Source of the DNA: Hydractinia symbiolongicarpus | Taxonomy: Eukaryota; Cnidaria; Hydrozoa; Anthoathecata; Hydractiniidae | NCBI RefSeq assembly: GCF_029227915.1 | Contig: NC_079877.1 | Span: 27,369,851-27,433,850 of the forward strand | Length of the DNA stretch: 64,000 nucleotides | Direction: 5' to 3' | In this document: positions 50,201 through 60,558 of the stretch, piece by piece | Layout: each line of letters begins with the position of its first letter | Numbering within the stretch: position 1 is the stretch's first letter | Notes under the pieces: generated by a model | Told to the model about the DNA's origin: nothing | Seen by the model: only the letters and a program-made list of their open reading frames with translations | Database searches by the model: none | Position numbers and translations under genes: made by a program

Positions 50201-53200
50201 GAAATTTAATGCTGTGCAAGAAAAAGTAAATAAACTTGAAGCAAATGCTTACCAATCTTCCCGAAATGCAACTGAAACAAAAGAAAGAGCCGAAGAACTG
50301 CTCAAATCTATCGAGAAATTAGTGACAGATATTATTGGTTAGTAAAATACTGGATTTAATTTTTACAGGATATTTTCATTAAATGAATTAAGCAGCAAGG
50401 GGAAAACACACTTTTATTGAGTAGTCATGCGTAAGATTAAACATGTTTCAACATTTGAGAAATGTCAAAAATTCGTAAATAGTATTCTACAAAAAAAAAT
50501 ATTAAAGATAATTATTTCCATTTGCTTGTGTAGTATTTATATTATTGTTGAATGTTTATCATTTTATGAACATAAAAAAGTGATCTTAAATCAATTTTTT
50601 TGAGATTTTTTATTCTGAAGTTTGCTTTAAAAATGTTTCTAAAGTTCTTCAATCAAGATGCCGTGAAAAAGAATCGATGTTAGTAAAGATCCTATTGTAA
50701 CATTTTCTCATCATAGAAAGAAAGATTGCATTTAATAACAACACTGGAACCAATGTATCTCTCATCGAAGCTGAAAAGATTTTAAAAGAATTACGAGAGA
50801 GGAACTTTACAACTGCACTGGTTAATGCTACTGAAGAAAAAGGACTTGCATTGAATGCTTCAGCTGTCTCTAAAGAGATGCTAAAACAAGCTAAACATGT
50901 GGAAGAAAGAGCTGTTAACTTTAACAACAGTCTTAAAGATTTTGTCCAAGCATTTAGAAATGTAAAAGCGTTAGGAAGAATAGTTAACGCTAATGCAGAC
51001 AATGCGACTGATATTGTTGGTATGGCAAAGACTATTGATTATGAGGTAAGGCTTGCTACCATCTGACTGATAAGAGATTTAGTCACAATTTTCGTATTTT
51101 GTGCTGAAATGTTTTTGTTATTTTTGGTATTTTTAGTTCCTCGTAAAAGAAGCCACAAATATATACAAACAAAATAATATTACATTAAAGAATGCTGGGA
51201 ATGTTCTGAAAATCGCTGAAGATATTTTTAACGTTGGGAAACAAGCATTTGATGTAAAGTGATTTTATCATTCTTCTAATCGTGTTGTTTTTAGTTGTAT
51301 ATTTTTTACTTGAGACGTAGTGATATTTTATTATTTTTTTAAATACAAATAGATACTGAACAACAAATATGGACCAATGGCTAGCCTATTAGAAGAACTT
51401 CGTGAATATGTAGCTAGTTTAAGAAGAGAATTGAAGATGACTGAAAAACCAGTCAATGATTCTGTTGTTCACGCGGTAAATCTTCGTGATCTTGCAGAGC
51501 AATTAAAAGAGCTTCTCCAAGACACCAAAAAGTTTGCAGAGGCTGCGATTCGTGCAGCGAAAGTTTACAGTGAAATTGTAGATGCGATCTACGAGGCACT
51601 TGCAGCAGCTAAAATGGCGAAAAATACTTCTATTGAAGCTGATTTAATGGTATGTCTGTTTTTATCATAATTATTAAGATTATTTTGTCTATTTCTTGTC
51701 ATTTTTTCAATTATAGGTTAATTAAATGGTACACTCCATAAAATTGTCCTAATTTTTCTTTATAACACATCTTATAGCAAAACAAATTTGTAGTAGCCCT
51801 TTTGTTGAATTTATGCGTAATTCGTGGTATATTTTGCACTTTGTTTAGTCAAAATAAGATACTGTTTGGGCTACAATAAACTTTAAACAATTCAAAAAAA
51901 ATTGTGATTAAAGTAAATTTTCCCAATTCTGTTTGGAACAGGAATTATTCTACAGCCTTGTCTATAGACCTGGTTCAATATTTTTTTAAAAATTACATGA
52001 CAAACTGTATTTTTCAAGGACATTTACTATTTACGTTTTTGGATTGCATCAATAATCACCATCAGGATGACGTAAAAGTTTAATTCAATATCTTCGTCAT
52101 ATTAAAATTTATAAGAAATACAGGTTTGATTTAATATTACTTATTCAGTAAATATCACGAAGTTTTTCGTAAGTGAGACTTACATTATCAGATAAAATTA
52201 AGTTAAACTAAAATTAAATGAAACTTAATTTTATCTGATGATGTAAATCTCACTTACAAAAAACTTTGTCATATTCAGTGAATAAATAATATTAAATCAA
52301 ATAAATCTTTTTTATTTTACTTTAAGTTTAATTTAAATTCCCAAAAGTACAGAAGTTATTACAATAAGTGTAGCAAAATATATAAAACCGAGATAAAAAA
52401 AAGAGCGTACAAACAAGCAGAAAAATATTTGTTGGAAGATTTTGTTAATATTGACTTCAATAATGTACAAACTAGGCAAACACTACGAAAGCACATGCAC
52501 TCAACACTAAAAGAAAGGGCAATGAAGTAAACAAAAAGACTGATAAACTAGTGAAGAGCATTAAAGAAACGCTAACATATTCACTGGAGGGTGTGAAAAA
52601 ACGCTCAAACGAATTAAGAGGTCTGCGTGAGATTATTCAAGGACGTATTGGTATTGTGAACGACGGTCTTCTGAAATTTAACAAAGAAAAAGATGTGGGT
52701 AAGTAATTTCTCAGACATTTGCTTGTCACCACGAGAAAACGATGGTGGTGCAAATTTATCTGTAATTAGATTTGTTGAAAGTCACTATTAAGGAATTTGT
52801 GTATAAATAGTTTTCTAGTCTATAAAATACAACCGATGTACTAATTATACAAAGTGTGACTTTAATATCTAGGCGAGAAAGCGAAAAATGTGTCTGCCAA
52901 AGCTGAGGTAGCTGCAGTTGCCGCAAATGCGGGTCAAGAATTTAACAAGAGAGTTCAGGTGTGTTTCTCTTATGTATTTTATTAAATTTATAAACTCCTA
53001 CCAAAGTAACAATATGCTAGTTCCCACGTTTATGGGGTCGAGAAAAAAGTCCAGGAAAGTCAGCCATTTTGCAACGCATGACAAAGAGAGCGGTTACCCT
53101 AGCAACTACCTGGAAGTTTTTCCTTATTATTTTAAAAAAACCACTGAGGCAAAAGTATTTATAATAAGATCATGTGCTTTTGACGAACGTCTGTTCCGAA

Positions 53201-56200
53201 ATAGATGGGTCGACCCAGCTTTAGAAATTAGTTCTATTTTGGCCGCAGGCGGTCCCTAATTGCCCACGCAGTAGATGACGTCAGTTATTTCCATCCGTTT
53301 CCAAGTTATGAAACCTCAGAAGTGCAATGCAATGACTTAATTTTAAAAATACTATTGACGGCAGTCGATTGCATTCATTTGTTAACTTTAAAAAAGTTAA
53401 CAAATGAAACATAAACGTTTTGGTTACATCAAAGGAAAAAAGAACACATCTACTTTGCCTGTCACAGAAACACTCGAAATGATATTTTGTGCCTTTTTGT
53501 CCGCCTGTTAACATGAAATAGTGAAATTATTTAGATGTGGCTTGAAGTAAAGCTGCATGACCACTATTTTAAATAGACAGACAGAAAACGGCTATTAACT
53601 TTTTGTAGGAACAGCTGGAAAAAGATAAGCAAATTATGGAGAAGTTGAGGACCGATATTAAAAATGAGAACAAGTTCATTAAAGGCGTTGAAAGTAACAT
53701 AACAGCGATAGAAAAAGGAGTTCTGACATTAAACACTACAATTCAAGCTCTGCACAAGAAGCATGCCGACATTGAAGAAACCATGAAGGTTCGTTACAAT
53801 GATGGAATCAAACTGATCAAATTTCTTTTAAGTAACTCCCTTAATCTTGTCGATCACATCAAGCTCACCATGCACATCAACAAATCTTCTGAACTGATCC
53901 TACCAACACCCGAAGAAGCCTACGATTCGTCCATTTCTAACGAAATATCAATCATATTTACTACCAACGATAGTGGCCCTCTGCTGTTTATTGGGAACAG
54001 TGATAGTTCCAGCAGACAAAAACGAGCTACTAGCAACGATGATAATGGCTTTCTGTCTTTGGAAGTGTTTAATCATAATGTTGTGTTCAGAGTTAAATTT
54101 AACTCTGGTCCCGTCGTGAAATTAGTAAATCCACTGCATATTAGCTATTCAGCTAAATTTAAGGATTATTACAAAGTTGTGGCGAGAAGGTAATGCGTTT
54201 AAAAGGTTTGATTTGAGTTCGTAGCTACCTGCCATGGTTTGAACGTTATTGTTTTGCGAGTGTGTGGTAGTTTGTTAAGCAGGTGTAATCAACCATACAG
54301 TGCTCTTAGCACTATTTTACTCCTCAAATATTTCTTGTTCTCAATTAGGACTGAAAATTACTTTTAAACTTAATAAATTTCAAAAATAAACAGTGATTGT
54401 TTCGTACTGTGCAACTTGTTTTTGACTCTTTTTATGCAGTGTAAAAAAATGCGATATTATTTTTCTTGTACGCCTTTAGGACGTTTGGTTATATACATCT
54501 GACTGTTTCTAAACTTGATCAGAACGCTTTAGAAGTAAACGTCACCACAGCAGAAGTGAATTCCACTGCTGTGTCACCACTATTGAATCTTGGTCAAAAC
54601 ATCCACTTTCTGATGGGTTCTATGCCATTAGGAAGGCAGTTGCCTTCTTCCGCGTTTGAGTCCGGACGTGTGTTCAATGGTGGTTTGGATGACTTCTTAT
54701 TTAATGGAAGAGTTATAGGATTGTGGCGTTGGAAGGTTAGTGATAATATAACTTTGTATATAACTTTGATACTACCAGTCTAAATATTTGTTTAACTTTT
54801 TTAACTACTTCACAGAGCGTAAACATGAATGAGGATGACTAATCTTAAACGATGAAGTATATTACTGTTGATTCAAATGCTAAGTTCGCATTGCACTAAG
54901 GCGGATTCACATTGTGAAAAAAAGGAGCGGTGTCGCACCACCATTACCGCGATATCTATTCACATCTGTTGTTTACAGATTTTTTCTTTTTTTATGTGAT
55001 AGAACTTTCAAAATTTATTTATATTGTGGGTTGGTCGTAAAATGAATATCGATCTTGTTTCATTTTTCGTTGTTTTTTGACGTATCTAATACTTGTTTCT
55101 ATAACAATAGCCGTTGTCTGTCTGTTTGCCTGTCTGTTACAAAAACACGAAATGCGATATATAAAGGACAGGCGACCCCGTGGATTTTTTTCGGGTTGAC
55201 GACTAGTATGTCATTAAACGGTAACTATTTCTGCACAATATATCGTTCCACTTTGTTGCTAATTGTTCAAATAGCCTATTTTAATTTTTTTTGCACTAGC
55301 ATGCGAAGCATATTGATGGTCTTGCTGGAAGAGCGAGACCTGCACCAACGGGAGAGTATTGTTTTAACGGCAACGGTTTTCTGATGGGTTATAAAAGAAG
55401 TGACAAAATGGGAGCTTCCAAGATATTACTGTCCTTTGTCACGCTTGAACCAGATGGTTTGCTCTTTCTTGGTGTGAACGCGCCTACCACCAATCCGGAT
55501 GGTACTTCTGCTTCAAAATCAAAATTATTCTATGCTCTCCAAATGCGAGACGGATACCTTGTCAGTACCTTCGACTTTGGCAATGGATTTCAAGAAATTA
55601 TTCATGACAACAATCAGGGCAAGGTGGATGATGGTCAAACGCATACCTTCAAAACAAAAAAATGGGCAAATGGTTTGTTGAGTATTTATATCGACCTAGT
55701 TGAAAAAGCCAGGAAGGCAACAGCAAAAGATAGTATCACATATCCCAAAGAATTTAAAGAACTTGAATTCAACCGATTTTATGTTGGTGGTGTACCACTC
55801 GATGGCTACGTGCCTCACGAGTAAGTTTTTTTTACGTTTTGAACCTTTTGAATCTTAGAATGTCTCACAAGAAAGTCTTTGAGCTTTAACGAGTAATTTT
55901 TTGGTTGACTGAGAATAATGTAAGAGCAATTAGACAGAATAAAATAAATCTTCATTATTACCGTTTTCTTACCTCTTTTTTAAATGCATAAAAGGTGTGA
56001 CTTTTTTCTAACAAGACACGGTTTGGTACGCTAAATATAAGTTTTCACTTTAGAAACATCACTACAAAAGGTTTCATCGGATGTATTGGTAGTTTGACCC
56101 TTATGAAGATTCGAAACATCAAATATTTCGACAATGGAAACAATTACAAGGAGGGATTTGAATTGGTAAAATGTTGTTATGAAAATCTGTGTCATTGTAA

Positions 56201-59200
56201 GCTTTACCGAGTTCGGGTTGTCTCTGTGAAAGTTAAACTCGCTATTTTGTGCACCCTTCGCGCAAAATAACAACTCGGCTACCATTTTAAAAAGTACATG
56301 GGTATTTTCATGTTAAAGTAGTTGCGTTATTAAATTTCTACGAAGAATTGTTATTACGTATTTTCCATTAGTTTTGTCGAACGTTTTCGTTACGGAAAGT
56401 TCTCTCGTGCAATTATATTTCCCAAAAAAGAAAGCAAAGCATTTTATGCATTAATATCCTGTTAATAAAATTTAATTCGATTCCAGGACGGTCATACGGC
56501 ATCCTTCCCTTCAGCTTCTTCTTATATGGACGTTCCTGCATGTAGCTTGGAACCAGGAGCTACTTTCGGGTTTGCTTTCCAAACTTACCAAAAAGATGGT
56601 GTCTTAGTTCATGCAAGTGGCAAGGTATCGTTTGTTGTTAATGAGAACTCCACGTCAATGTATGTTCTAACAAGTAAAGGTATTGGTTTATTTGTTTTTA
56701 GGATGCTGCGGTGGATATGATGTTGTTTGATAGTCAACTTAAAGTAGAAGTTGTCGTAAGCGGATCTACTTTTAAATTGATTAGTAATGTAGCAGGTGGA
56801 CTGTCAGATGGCAAGTGGCATGCTGTCTCTCTGCATCTAGAAGATGTTAGGTAGGATTTTACTTCTGCAAGGCATTACCTGGACTGTTTTTTTGCGTCTT
56901 CTGTTGATGGTGTAATCAATGTAAAATCAACGCTTGACTTCCTATAGATCAACTTACGCCCTGTTGCAAGAAATAAACTGTACATAAGTAAATGTGTCAA
57001 TGGCGTCAAAGGGCTTATTAGGGGAGGCATGAAGGGTTTCAAAACAGACAACGTTGGCGCAAGTATTGATACAAGGATTATCATTTTTACTGACATTCAA
57101 CCGGTGTGATACGCAGCCAGCGACTTCTACCGACTGATGACCCTTGCTTCACCTTGTTTTCTTGACATGCTTTGGTCACGAGCGTTACTTACTTGCAACC
57201 TTTATCATCATTTTTTTTCTCATTTTCTTAGCGCTTTACTCTATCTTGGCATTGATAAGGAATATATAAATTCAACGTCGATACTTCCTGCGCCAGGGAA
57301 GGTTATTGTTGCAGGTAAGATGAGCCTTGGTGGAGGGGCGAATAAGATGAGTTTTATTGGAAATATGCGCCATGTCCATTGTGAAAATCGGTAAGTTAAA
57401 GAACTGTTTTTTTTAGCAGAGAGAAGTGATATACAGTTTACCTGGTATGTTTTTTCTTTCTGTCTCTTTTAGTGAGATTAACTTGATAACAGCAAAGCGT
57501 TTTAACGGTGCAAAGTTTGGTCTTTCCAGATCAGTCCCACCAATTGCGTTAGTTCCCCCGCCAGTAGTAACGTCCCAACCTCAAACATTGTCTATTAAAA
57601 CTATGTCAAAAGCATCGTCTGTCGAGGGTATAAGTACCTTGGTTTTCACTACGGCCTTAACACCAACAAAAGTTATTGTACAGACAGATATGGCGACGAC
57701 TGTGATAGGAGACAGCACAGTCAAAACAACCCAGAAAACTCAGCAAGCTTCTACCGTTTCCCACACAACTACAGAAATGAAAATTACAGAAAAATTCTCT
57801 ACTAGCTATTCAACCCTCGCTAAAGATTCAACTAGCACCAGACAGCCCACGACAACAATACCGGTTGTCACCACAGACGCAGCAACCCCCTCGGAATCAA
57901 CAACAGTTGCTGAGACGACGACATCTGCAGGAACCAGAGCTGAAGAAACCACCACCACCATTCCTACCACCACTACCATTCCTACCACGACGGAAGCAGC
58001 AACCACCACCTCAACCACAACTAAAGGAACAACCATAATCGAGACCACTACCACCATTCCACCCACGACTATAACCACCACTTCATCAACCACGGCAGCC
58101 AAAACCGCACCCACACCATCTTGTAAAGGAAACATTCCAACCCCAATGAAAGATGCGATTGGATTTGGCTTTGGTGAAGGTGGAGAAAGCTATATAGAGT
58201 TTGGCATCAAAGCAGGGTCACTAGCACAAAAGTAGGTTACGAAATTTAGGCCAGTATTCGTTAGGTTCTGAAATTTTGACATTTTTTTCACTATTCAGTG
58301 GTAGTAGCCTCCTAAGATTATTATGCGTTATCCTGGTATTGATCTGGTTATTATCTGTATCTGCGTCAATTGTATCTTTCTTATTGACTTGGTTACCCAG
58401 CATTGAAGACCAGTTTTAAGTGTAGGTAAACTGCGCTACTAGAAGCAGTATACTCAATGCTGCACATCTATTGGATTATTTATAATAGAGCTTTTCCGCA
58501 ACAGTCGTTCAAATGACCACAGGGCACAGCCTATTGTAACCCATCACTCGACATTTTCTAAAATTTACTCTTCGTGATTGTAATAAATACAAGTTTATTT
58601 CCATATAAGCCAGGAAAAATACGCATTTTAGCGTGTGCTACTTTATTTAGGTCGCAATTTGAATTTTTCTTCTACACTTTGGAACCGAATGGCTTATTGT
58701 TTACTGTTAATATGAAAACACAATATGATTATGAGGCTGTCTATCTAAACAACGGCAAGATAACGTATTTATTCAATGCCGGTGGCGGCTCCAAGCCTAT
58801 AACAAGTTCAGCAACATATAATGATGGCAAATGGCACAAAGTATCGACAGGACGGTTAAAAACTGCAGGTTTGACGTCAATTTTTTCTACCTTTGTCAAT
58901 TTCTACCATTGAACATTTAAGTAGTGTAACGGCCACATCGTATCAAGTTTGCATTCTTCAATAGAAATGAAACCCCTACCCAGTTAAATTATTCTTTATC
59001 TGCAGGTCATCTAACCATCGACGACGGTTCTGTATTAAAAGCCACATCTCCTGGAACACTATCAAATGTTGATAAAATCACAAAAGTATTCTTCGGAGGT
59101 TATCCATTGGGGGAGATTGTACCTGATATAATTCCAGTAAGTTGATTTTTTTTCTATGTTTAAGCTTCAAGTGTTAATCTAATCAATGTGCAATAGTATA

Positions 59201-60558
59201 TATCGTACCCTGGAGGTTGTTATGTATCGTGCTCAGGAGGTTGTTATATGTTATGCTTAGGATGTTATATCTCGTGCTTAGGAAGTTGTTATATATCGTA
59301 CTCAGGAGGTTGTTATATTCTGTTCACATGCCATGCTTAGGAGAATATCATTTACATATATATCGTCCTTATCAAGTTGTTATATCGTGCTTTGGATATC
59401 GTTATAGGCGTTATCGTGCTTGAATGGATTCAACAGCTTTTGCACCTAAACATTCGCACCAATTCTTTTGAGTTGCAATATTGTCTTTCTTGTTTTAGAA
59501 ATCCAGTTTAGTTGCATTGAAGGGTGGTATGAAAGGATTTAAATTGTTTGATGAAGCTCTCTCACCAGCTGCAACTGAGGGAATAACATCTGGCTATGAT
59601 GGTTTGGCGGTAACTAACGCAATATCAGTTGGAGAGATGGGTGGCTACCTTGTGAAAAGTAAGTTATATGTTTTACGTTATACCGACAAGGTAAAGTGTG
59701 GATTTCCTAATGTCAGCTTTCAACGTGTGCGAATTTTAGACTTTAAACTTTATCTTTCTATGTTAATGCTTTAGACACGACTAAAGTCGGATTTAGAATG
59801 AAATTATCCCTAAAGGTTAGATCACGTGACAAGAAAGGATATCTCTTTTACTCCCACGGTGGAGGTGATTGGTTATTACTACGCATCAATGATGATGGAA
59901 ACTTATTTGCGGAGTGCAACAATGGAGGTGGAGCTTTCAGTGTGGAAGTCAAACCACCAACTTCCATCTGCGATGGAGAGTTCCACAGTATACTGCTTGT
60001 GAAGGAAGAAAAAACGCTAACGTTAAGTGTTGACGGTGCAACGAACATTTACACAACACAGAAATCCTCCTCCTCAGCTGATACAAGCTCATTATTGTAT
60101 TTTGGTGGTGTACCAGGTATGTTTTTTATCTGTTACATGAAAATACCATTATAGGGGACCAAGAGCCTTTCGCGGGACTTCACGGATAAGTCCATTACTA
60201 TTGTGACGTGGAAACTAACGTAATAATTTAAGTATAAAACAATAAATATCTGCAAGTAAAATTGAGAATAAATCAATAAATAATCTCAGGCTTTCGATTG
60301 AATACTAACGTCACTGAATTTGTCCCCTGGTCCTGCCCTTATGTTCTCTTGGGTATATTTGTAGGTATGGGGTCCTTTTGTAATAAATTATTTCCTCCGA
60401 TTTACTTTGAAAACAATTTAGACAAGAAGAAACCAAACAGCTATGAAAACTTCTCTGGTTGCATTTCCGAGGTTAAAGTAAACGACAAACTTGTAGATTT
60501 CTCAACCGGTGCGACCGTCCAAGGTGCGTCTATGCGTGGATGTGCAAATGAGAAATAA
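28959..60558 (+). CDS. LAMA: Laminin subunit alpha, copy B (complete, alpha3/5-like)
   Basis: Complete laminin alpha gene: 53 coding exons, 12618 nt, 4205 residues, all junctions in phase, TAA at 60556-60558. The ATG at 28959 is chosen because it begins a short signal peptide (MILFLALLSAVAC, likely cut before QQ); an in-frame ATG at 28848 would add 37 residues in front of it and hide the signal. Approximate residues: LN 16-268, LEa 269-819, LF 820-1375, LEb to 1582, L4 to 1735, LEc to 2070, coil start plus Thr-rich insert to 2572, coil to 3072, LG1 to 3264, LG2 to 3475, LG3 to 3645, linker to 3839, LG4-5 to 4205. Forms a head-to-tail pair with copy A. Longer than typical alpha chains because of the two Thr-rich segments. 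Confidence 0.94.
29593..29692. repeat. Short inverted-repeat element
   Basis: ACTCTCGTTTCCAGGGA at the left is inverted as TCCCTGGGAACAAGAGCG at the right, about 100 bp in all. The ends resemble the CTCGTCCCC family seen elsewhere in the window. Confidence 0.4.
31256..31410. repeat. Possible inverted-repeat element, GC-rich interior
   Basis: CTATTTATATGAG near the left end and CTCATATAAAC near the right end are inverses of about 10 bp. The interior is clearly more GC-rich than its surroundings and has repeated GGCGGG and CGGTAGGC words. Weak case. Confidence 0.25.
31846..31867. repeat. GCTA microsatellite
   Basis: Five to six perfect AGCT/GCTA tetramers. Confidence 0.8.
32347..32599. repeat. 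(TTC)84 microsatellite in intron 1 of copy B
   Basis: About 253 bp of uninterrupted TTC (GAA on the minus strand), ending 208 bp before exon 2 of copy B. Pure polypurine/polypyrimidine tracts of this length can form triplex structures. All open frames across it (poly-Leu, poly-Phe, poly-Glu) are artefacts. Confidence 0.97.
34195..34557. repeat. Minisatellite, about 53-bp unit, seven copies
   Basis: The unit contains GATCTAAAAAAGCATTTCTA followed by TCGTTCTTAAACTTTTAAAA. GATCT-like anchors occur near 34207, 34270, 34323, 34376, 34428, 34481 and 34533, giving a 52-53 bp period after the first step. It lies in intron 4 of copy B (33422-35211). Confidence 0.75.
35241..40589 (+). CDS. LAMA: Copy B: LEa repeats
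   Basis: Exons 35212-35419, 35682-35891, 36713-36847, 37823-37963, 38052-38192, 38767-38904, 38973-39322, 39534-39633, 40253-40408 and 40490-40589. About eleven laminin-EGF repeats starting CMCNGFADEC. From 35682 onward each exon has exactly the same length and phase as in copy A. The intron 39323-39533 keeps sequence similarity to the matching copy A intron. Confidence 0.92.
40667..44397 (+). CDS. LAMA: Copy B: LF domain (IVb)
   Basis: Exons 40667-40823, 41104-41224, 41313-41482, 41927-42184, 42644-42798, 43243-43369, 43538-43769, 43865-44115 and the first part of 44197-44536. Starts FYFPTLHHIRAEMEDG and ends FCRDSVFSLTTAFNEG. Lengths equal copy A exon by exon. The donor after 41224 reads AG/GCAAGA, a GC-AG type donor; this keeps the 121-nt length found in copy A. 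A GT donor at 41270 would also stay in frame and add 15 residues. Confidence 0.88.
44398..45634 (+). CDS. LAMA: Copy B: LEb repeats
   Basis: The second part of exon 44197-44536 plus 44766-45106 and 45498-45634. LE repeats CNCNSEGS, CNCSNCDD, CNCDKQGTG and CECFQGG, and the first part of the split repeat CWCQGRSTTC. Much of exon 44766-45106 is nearly identical in DNA to copy A exon 7658-7998. Confidence 0.91.
46005..46755 (+). CDS. LAMA: Copy B: L4 domain
   Basis: Exons 46005-46131, 46212-46310, 46395-46478 and the first half of 46563-46911. L4 core with IVYWIAPTEFLGDQ, SYGGELYYFFEY and LQVRASHDANAGTSTLW. The first exon is 18 codons shorter than in copy A; the loop between the WKVSLP and IVYW strands is about ten residues here. 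Confidence 0.9.
46756..48280 (+). CDS. LAMA: Copy B: LEc repeats
   Basis: The second half of 46563-46911, then 47009-47272, 47428-47654, 47757-47937 and the first half of 48151-48406. About seven LE repeats, including NNFADSC and CWCQ/CDWCQ-type Cys motifs, ending at CPRGYIIENGKC. Exon lengths are identical to copy A. Confidence 0.9.
48265..49944 (+). CDS. LAMA: Copy B: coil start, long Thr/Ser-rich mucin-like insert, furin-like site
   Basis: The end of exon 48151-48406 and the single 1382-nt exon 48563-49944. After ECDNCVQNILKRV and the short helix KAKKYEDDLEVYRKAIGF comes RGCEFSS, then about 415 residues rich in Thr and Ser (ETTT, TTTT, STTR patterns) with almost no aromatic residues and no Cys: a mucin-like, probably heavily O-glycosylated stretch. 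It ends KRLRKRRGVG (49905-49934), matching R-x-K/R-R. The coil then resumes with KRCGASLATVLDD. The insert is 307 residues longer than in copy A, all inside one exon, so it grew without a new splice site. Confidence 0.9.
50152..53871 (+). CDS. LAMA: Copy B: coiled-coil domains II/I
   Basis: Exons 50152-50337, 50717-51045, 51137-51253, 51353-51649, 52476-52698, 52873-52958 and the first part of 53609-54189. The sequence is Ala/Lys/Glu/Leu-rich with heptads. Exon 52476-52698 has no long start-to-stop frame of its own and follows a weak polypyrimidine tract (acceptor CAAACTAG), but its length (223 nt), phase and residues (for example VKKRSNELRGLREIIQGRIG) match copy A exon 14393-14615, so it is included. 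The intron before it (51650-52475) holds a fold-back element. Confidence 0.88.
51650..52475 (+). other. Coil intron of copy B with fold-back insertion
   Basis: This 826-nt intron replaces an 82-nt intron in copy A (14311-14392). Most of the extra length surrounds a long inverted repeat (52125-52301), so insertion of mobile DNA is the likely cause of the expansion. Confidence 0.6.
52125..52301. repeat. Fold-back (hairpin) element, about 78-bp arms
   Basis: The left arm (52125-52202) begins TTTGATTTAATATTA and ends CAGATAAAATTAAG; the right arm (52224-52301) is its near-complete inverse, ending TAATATTAAATCAAA, with a 21-nt loop. Arms share AAGTGAGA-TTACAT-ATCAGATA blocks with roughly ten mismatches. 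This is the structure of a MITE or fold-back element. Confidence 0.7.
53374..53408. repeat. Perfect 16-bp inverted repeat
   Basis: TTCATTTGTTAACTTT, a 3-nt AAA loop, then the exact inverse. It lies in intron 52959-53608 of copy B, within a segment more GC-rich than usual for this gene. Confidence 0.7.
53872..57535 (+). CDS. LAMA: Copy B: LG1-LG3
   Basis: Exon 53609-54189 from MHINKSSELILPTP, then 54480-54735, 55300-55820, 56054-56165, 56487-56624, 56702-56850, 57232-57390 and the start of 57473-58231. LG1 carries RQKRA (54014-54028) at the same loop as the RRRRA of copy A, so a furin-like motif is conserved there. LG2 shows GEYCFNGNGF and GFIGCIGSL; LG3 shows CSLEPGATFGFAFQTY and DGKWHAVSLHLED. 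The LG2 exons are 9 and 3 nt shorter than in copy A. Confidence 0.9.
57536..58119 (+). CDS. LAMA: Copy B: Thr-rich linker between LG3 and LG4
   Basis: The middle of exon 57473-58231. About 195 residues beginning PPIALVPPPVVTSQP, ending with Thr runs such as TTTIPTTTTIPTTTEA before SCKGNIPTPM. The exon is 69 nt longer than in copy A. Likely a flexible O-glycosylated spacer. Confidence 0.88.
58120..60558 (+). CDS. LAMA: Copy B: LG4-LG5 and C-terminus
   Basis: The end of exon 57473-58231, then 58651-58868, 59006-59136, 59499-59658, 59775-60116 and 60422-60558. LG4 has FEFFFYTLEPNGLLFTV; LG5 has KKGYLFYSHGGGDWLLLRIN and the final SMRGCANEK before TAA. The last acceptor is placed at 60420-60421 because it gives the same 137-nt exon as copy A; an AG at 60363-60364 would lengthen the exon but has no counterpart in copy A. 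Confidence 0.92.
59196..59410. repeat. Imperfect tandem repeat, about 25-bp unit
   Basis: Repeated words of the form TATATCGTGCTCAGGAGGTTGT, five or more degenerate copies, in the intron 59137-59498 of copy B. Confidence 0.6.

Noticed and set aside
60298-60421. Longer last exon of copy B using an upstream acceptor
   Set aside because: Open in frame, but copy A has the short 137-nt form and the added residues do not fit an LG5 strand.
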